From the NCBI GenBank assembly GCA_964553375.1, contig CAZKKN010000056.1:1-10330 (forward strand): a stretch of 10,330 nucleotides of DNA. The letters run 5' to 3'. Below are positions 6,917-10,330 of this stretch, in pieces. The position numbers and the translations under genes are program-made. Numbering within the stretch: the first letter of the stretch is position 1; the number at the start of each line of letters is the position of its first letter. The stretch is from UBA9715 sp964553375. Its GTDB lineage: Bacteria; Actinomycetota; Coriobacteriia; Coriobacteriales; Eggerthellaceae. Under the pieces are notes generated by a model. That model worked only from the letters and a program-made list of their open reading frames with translations. It was not told the origin of the DNA and searched no databases.

Positions 6917-7873
6917 TCAAGAAAAATGCAAGAGCGGCTTAGAGCTTTCCGTATCCTTGCGGGGCACAAGCACATCCAATGCATGATGCTCCATGGTTAT
7001 CTCATAGCTTTGAGCGGGCAGCGGCTCGCCGTCGATCTGGCATGGCGGGATGCAGTCGAAGCTGATCTGCAGCTTGGATGCGCGGTCGAAATGGATGCCC
7101 TTCATCTTCGTGTGATGGGCGCCCTTGGCCGACAGGAATTTGAAAGTGGCCTCCACGAGCTTCATGGGCGCATCGGCATAGCAGATGTCGAAGAGCCCAT
7201 CAGCCGGGTCTGCCTGGGGGCATATCCTGAAGCCGCCGCCATAGGTGGGTCCGTTTTGAACAGCGAATAGGTGCATGGGCCCTTCGATGACCCGCTCGTC
7301 ATCGAGGACGGCACGCACCTCGAAGGTATCCAGGTGATGAAGCAGCTGATCGATGCCGCTGGAAAGATAGAGCAACGTGCCTTGGCGTCCGGTGCGCTTG
7401 CGACGCTCCATGGTATCCAAGGCTATGGCGGCATCCAGGCCGAACGAGAGCGTCTCATCGAAGTAAACGCCGTTGCAAAGCCCGATGTCGAGGGCCTTCA
7501 CATCGGCATCGAGGAATTGCACGATGGCCTCGGGTACGCTGAGCGACATGCCCAGCGTCTTGGCGTAGTCGTTGCCCGAGCCCATGGGGATGAGCCCGAA
7601 AGTGGGACGCTCATCCCGCGGGAAGGTCATGAGGCCGTTTATCACTTCGTGGGCTATGCCGTCGCCTCCCAGGGCGAACACCGTGCTATAGGCGTTCGGG
7701 TCCAGCTCGCGGGCCAGCTCGGTGGCGTGGCTCGGCGCTTTGGTCAGCCGGAAATCCACATGGTCTTCGCCCAGCCAGTCGCAAAGCAGGTCATAGGCTA
7801 TGGTGGCGCCCGTGGCACCGTTGCCATTCTGAGCGGCAGGGTTCGCGATGAACAGCACGTTTCCCTCTACCAT
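6917..7873 (-). CDS. Diacylglycerol kinase-like lipid kinase, YegS/BmrU family
   Basis: The family phosphorylates diacylglycerol or related lipids with ATP at the cytoplasmic membrane face, often returning diacylglycerol from envelope polymer synthesis to phosphatidic acid. With the ATG at 7873 the protein has 318 residues, normal for the family. It opens MVEGNVLFIANPAAQNGNG, the usual NP first strand, then GGDGIAHEVINGL (from residue 69; the common form is GGDGT) and IPMGSGNDYAKTLG (from 95; usually GTGND), the nucleotide-binding loops. The C-terminal lobe has DPADGLFDICY and CQIDGEPLP, as in YegS-like kinases. The start is fixed by AAAGGGG 6 bases upstream on the minus strand; in-frame ATGs at 7891 and 7951 lack family similarity and a good ribosome site. 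It is first of a likely two-gene unit with the deacetylase. The exact lipid substrate cannot be told from sequence. It stops at TGA 6917-6919. Confidence 0.93.
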   Translation of the reverse strand: MVEGNVLFIANPAAQNGNGATGATIAYDLLCDWLGEDHVDFRLTKAPSHATELARELDPNAYSTVFALGGDGIAHEVINGLMTFPRDERPTFGLIPMGSGNDYAKTLGMSLSVPEAIVQFLDADVKALDIGLCNGVYFDETLSFGLDAAIALDTMERRKRTGRQGTLLYLSSGIDQLLHHLDTFEVRAVLDDERVIEGPMHLFAVQNGPTYGGGFRICPQADPADGLFDICYADAPMKLVEATFKFLSAKGAHHTKMKGIHFDRASKLQISFDCIPPCQIDGEPLPAQSYEITMEHHALDVLVPRKDTESSKPLLHFS

Positions 7874-7957
7874 GCAAAGCCCCTTTCGCATCCGCGTGCA
7901 TCCGTATGCGTTCGCGTGCCGACCCACGTCCGAAACGCGGTATCCCGGCATTCCTCA

Positions 7958-7994
7958 TGTAGAGAATTCTACAACTCCCCATTAGAATGGGGAG
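7958..7994. promoter_or_regulatory. Two adjacent palindromes in the divergent promoter region
   Basis: TGTAGA-GAAT-TCTACA (7958-7973) is an inverted repeat with a 4-base centre. One base later, CTCCCCAT (7975-7982) and ATGGGGAG (7987-7994) form a perfect 8-bp inverted repeat around TAGA. The second contains TAGAAT on the plus strand (7983-7988), and the first contains TAGAAT on the minus strand (7966-7971). Each could be a -10 box for one of the diverging genes, matching the hexamer before the tRNA. The palindromes may therefore be operators over the promoters. No -35 boxes are clear. Confidence 0.4.
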
Positions 7995-8043
7995 GGATGG
8001 GAAGGATACTAGCACCCAGCTGTAAGAATGCGAAGGAGCCCGG

Positions 8044-8973
8044 TTGGAGAATCTGGAGAACCCTGACGCTTTGGCGGAGCTATTGGAGCCGTTGCTTGCG
8101 TCCTGCTACGGTGCGTCGGATGTGGCACGCATCCTGGCGGGCACGGAGGGGCGGCGTCGGTGCTCCCTGCGCGTCAATCGGATGAAAAGCGATCCCGCTG
8201 CCGTGGCAGACGCCTTGGAGCGCGCGGGGCAGCGCTTTGAGCCGGTGCCATGGTATGAAGATGCTTTCCTGCTTGAGCCGGGAAGCGAAGAGGCGATTCG
8301 CGAGCTGCCGATCTTCCTCCAAGGGGAGGTCTACCTGCAAAGCCTCTCGGCTATGATCCCCGCTTTGGTGCTTGAGGCGCGGGCCGGCCATGACATCTGC
8401 GACCTTTGCGCTGCGCCGGGGGGTAAGACCACCCAGCTTGTGGCCCTCACTCAGGGCAGCGCGTTTGTCACGGCTTGTGAGCGGAGCGGGCCGCGGGCGG
8501 AAAGGCTCCGGTTCAACCTCCAGCGCCAAGGGGCGGGAAACGTTACGGTGATGCGCGCCGATGCCCGCAAACTGGACGATTTCTTCTCCTTCGACCGCAT
8601 CTTGCTCGACGCCCCTTGCTCAGGCAGTGGCACGCTGCTTGCCCATGACCCCAAGGGCTTCGAGCGCTTCTCCGCTGCGTTCGTGGAGCGCTCGGCGGCG
8701 CTTCAGCAACAGCTCCTCACCAAGGGGCTTTCGTTGCTGCGACCGGGCGGTGTGCTCGTGTATTCCACCTGCTCGGTTTTGAAGCGGGAAAACGAGGAGG
8801 TGGTGCGCGCCAGCCTGCAGAAGGCGGCGAAGAAGGGCTGCTTCGAGGTTGCAGCGCTTGAGGCGGATGGAAGCTGGCCCCTTCTGCCCTCCACTATTGA
8901 GGGCGCGCTCACCCTTTGCCCAAGCGAATGCTATGAAGGGTTCTTCGTGGCCAAAATAAGGCGCACGAGCTGA
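8044..8973 (+). CDS. RsmB/RsmF (NOL1/NOP2/Sun) family RNA cytosine-C5 methyltransferase
   Basis: The family transfers a methyl group from SAM to C5 of cytosine in rRNA or tRNA through a cysteine adduct. The 309 residues start at a TTG (8044) with GAAGGAG at 8032-8038, 5 bases upstream. An N-terminal RNA-binding lobe (about 1-100, CSLRVNRMK) precedes the Rossmann core. The motifs seen are CDLCAAPGGKT (SAM loop, 119-129), D172 in MRADARKLDDF, LLDAPCSGSGT with C192, and YSTCSVLKRENEEVV with C243; these are the paired motif IV and VI cysteines. It ends with ECYEGFFVAKIRR, the family's last strand. It lacks the NusB-like N-terminal domain of E. coli RsmB and has no PUA extension, so it is closer to the short RsmF/NOP2 form. 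The target base cannot be assigned. It is divergent from the lipid kinase, and the C39-like gene follows after 67 bases, perhaps in the same transcript. Confidence 0.94.
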   Translation: MENLENPDALAELLEPLLASCYGASDVARILAGTEGRRRCSLRVNRMKSDPAAVADALERAGQRFEPVPWYEDAFLLEPGSEEAIRELPIFLQGEVYLQSLSAMIPALVLEARAGHDICDLCAAPGGKTTQLVALTQGSAFVTACERSGPRAERLRFNLQRQGAGNVTVMRADARKLDDFFSFDRILLDAPCSGSGTLLAHDPKGFERFSAAFVERSAALQQQLLTKGLSLLRPGGVLVYSTCSVLKRENEEVVRASLQKAAKKGCFEVAALEADGSWPLLPSTIEGALTLCPSECYEGFFVAKIRRTS

Positions 8974-9040
8974 AGTCGTTGCCCGAAAAGCCCGGCTATC
9001 GAGGAGCGGAACGGTTATACTTCCAAACCAAGGAGGCCCT

Positions 9041-10330
9041 TTGAACCCACGCGATCCCCATAGCTCTTCGCGGCCGAGCAACGGCCGCTCACGCCGCCCT
9101 GTGCGCGATCAGCAGCGTTCCTCCCATGGGTCCTCGGGGGGCGGGCGACGCGCTCGCGATGATCGGCGCGCACGTGATGACCGACGTGCTCGCGATGGCC
9201 GGCGCGCTCGCGATGACCGGCACCCCTCCCGTCAGCCTCTTTCCCCTTCGAATCGTCGCCCAGCTTCTCGCGACCAGCAGGTAGTTCATGGCCAGCCCGC
9301 GCATCCCTCATCCTCGCGCGGCCGCTCGAGCGCCCAACGGACCTATTCCACCCTGCGCCAGCAACAGGAGCGCCGCCGCAGGGTCTTGCTTGTTGCCATT
9401 GCGGGTCTTGCCGTGGTTTTGGTGGCGCTGCTTTTGCTGCTTGCCCGCTGCGCTCAGACTCCCGCCCCTGAGGGGGATCCTGGCGCTGCTTCGGATAGCA
9501 TCCCCGCAACCCAGGACAGCGTTACGGCTGAAAGTGGCAACGAGCCGCAGCAGGCATCCGAGGAACCGCCGACCCCTGACCGGGAGGCGTTGGTGGAGAT
9601 CCTCGGAGAAGAAGAGGCAGACAAGCTCATCGCCCAGATCCCAGGGAGCGCCGATGCCGCTTGGATCGCCGCTCATCCGGGGGAGTTCGCTTTCGAGGGC
9701 CCCGAGGTGCAGTATAAGATCTTGAAGCTTGCGGCCGACGAACCCCAGTCCCTTGCTTACGTGCGGGAGTTTCCCGAGAAGTACCCCCAAGATTCTGCTG
9801 TGGACGATCCGTCACTTGCCATGGATACGGCCTCTCCGTCCTCGGAGGTGCCCGATACCTTCGTGCCCCACCTCTACCAGTGGGATAGGCGGTGGGCACA
9901 AACCATCTATTGCTCCACGACCTTCGGCCTTACCGCCTGCGGACCCACCACCCTTGCCATGGTGTATCAGGGTCTGACCGGAAAGGATGACCTCTCGCCC
10001 TACGATTTGGGTTTGATGGCTCAAAGCCATGGCTACATGCAGCAATTCGATGGGACCGATGCGGGTTTCTTCACGCAGGTGGCAGCCGAGATAGGCCTGC
10101 AGTGCCAAGTCATGGCTCCTACCGTGGATAACATCGTGTCCGCTTTGAGTCGCGGCGATGTGATCATCACCAACCTGGCTCCGGGTTATTTCACGCGTTA
10201 TGGGCATTTCTTCGTGCTGGCGGGTCTCGCTCCTAATGGGCAGGTCATTGTGAACGACCCGTATTCCGTCGAGCGCTCCGCCCAGCTTTGGGATCCAAGC
10301 CTCATCGCCTCCGAATCCCGCACCATGTAC
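9041..10330 (+). CDS. Membrane-anchored C39-like cysteine peptidase, C-terminus cut by window edge
   Basis: A single frame is open from TTG 9041 to the last base, 430 codons without a stop. AAGGAGG (9030-9036) lies 4 bases before the TTG; no better start exists. Residues 1-114 are a very basic Arg/Ser/Asp-rich cytoplasmic tail with four tandem RRARDD-type repeats (36-59). Residues 115-135 are one membrane segment (VLLVAIAGLAVVLVALLLLL) after RRRR, so the rest is outside. An acidic linker (about 138-180) follows, then a helical stretch (REALVEILGEEEADKLIAQI). From about 276 comes a papain-like C39_2 domain: Q280 (YQWDRRW), the ACGPTT motif with probable nucleophile C300, GHFFVLAG with H389 and NDPYS with D406, in the right order and spacing. 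It probably cleaves peptides or peptidoglycan-linked substrates at the surface; the substrate is unknown. TATACT at 9016-9021 looks like a -10 box but would leave almost no leader. Confidence 0.88.
   Translation, partial: MNPRDPHSSSRPSNGRSRRPVRDQQRSSHGSSGGGRRARDDRRARDDRRARDGRRARDDRHPSRQPLSPSNRRPASRDQQVVHGQPAHPSSSRGRSSAQRTYSTLRQQQERRRRVLLVAIAGLAVVLVALLLLLARCAQTPAPEGDPGAASDSIPATQDSVTAESGNEPQQASEEPPTPDREALVEILGEEEADKLIAQIPGSADAAWIAAHPGEFAFEGPEVQYKILKLAADEPQSLAYVREFPEKYPQDSAVDDPSLAMDTASPSSEVPDTFVPHLYQWDRRWAQTIYCSTTFGLTACGPTTLAMVYQGLTGKDDLSPYDLGLMAQSHGYMQQFDGTDAGFFTQVAAEIGLQCQVMAPTVDNIVSALSRGDVIITNLAPGYFTRYGHFFVLAGLAPNGQVIVNDPYSVERSAQLWDPSLIASESRTMY
9146..9217 (+). repeat. Four tandem 18-bp repeats coding RRARDD in the C39-like protein
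   Basis: Four consecutive 18-bp units (starts 9146, 9164, 9182, 9200) are near-identical variants of CGRCGYGCTCGCGATGAY, each coding Arg-Arg-Ala-Arg-Asp-Asp; the third has Gly for the last Asp. A partial fifth begins with CGGCAC. The array lies in the cytoplasmic tail and keeps the frame, so copy number could vary by slippage without breaking the gene. Confidence 0.85.

Noticed and set aside
9146..9217. CRISPR-like array
   Set aside because: The 18-bp units are directly adjacent with no spacers, and lie in frame inside a gene.
9015..9509. Minus-strand frame opposite the C39-like gene tail
   Set aside because: Its repeats are the reverse of the RRARDD array. The plus strand has the ribosome site, membrane segment and catalytic motifs.

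Overview
The window is chromosomal DNA of a high-GC bacterium with dense gene packing, strong AAGGAGG-type Shine-Dalgarno sites and GTG and TTG starts alongside ATG. A principal sigma factor of actinobacterial type, a flavin reductase-rubredoxin fusion typical of anaerobes, and two membrane-anchored cell-wall or surface enzymes with Arg-rich cytoplasmic tails suggest an anaerobic actinobacterium, most likely class Coriobacteriia (Eggerthella relatives). That placement is an inference from gene content and composition; no marker gene was compared.

Layout. 1-545 is the C-terminal part of rpoD (plus), followed 3 bases later by an RlmK/RlmL-type 23S rRNA methyltransferase (549-2846, plus). A gap with two hairpins and a -10-like box leads to a 141-residue protein of unknown function (3013-3438, plus) and then a tRNA with a CAT anticodon (3478-3552) and its terminator. 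Between the tRNA and the next gene is a short MITE-like element bounded by perfect 34-bp inverted repeats (3658-3816). A CorA-type magnesium/cobalt transporter (minus, 3920-4876) is divergent from a flavin reductase-rubredoxin fusion (plus, 5041-5739). The latter converges on a minus-strand pair, a YegS/diacylglycerol-kinase-like lipid kinase (6917-7873) followed by a membrane-anchored polysaccharide deacetylase (5815-6858). Divergent from this pair, across an intergenic region with two adjacent palindromes, are a TTG-started RsmB/RsmF-type RNA m5C methyltransferase (8044-8973) and a TTG-started, membrane-anchored C39-like cysteine peptidase that runs off the end of the window (9041-10330).

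The genes fall into three loose themes: information processing (rpoD, two rRNA/RNA methyltransferases, tRNA), ion and redox homeostasis (CorA, HMW-rubredoxin-like protein) and envelope (lipid kinase, deacetylase, C39-like protein). No large defence island, prophage, CRISPR array or clearly new multi-gene system is visible. The points most worth following up are the RlmKL protein whose RlmL half has lost its SAM-binding and catalytic motifs while the RlmK half is intact, the MITE-like element with a small internal reading frame, the paired palindromes at 7958-7994, and the shared Arg/Ser/Pro-rich tails of the two surface enzymes.
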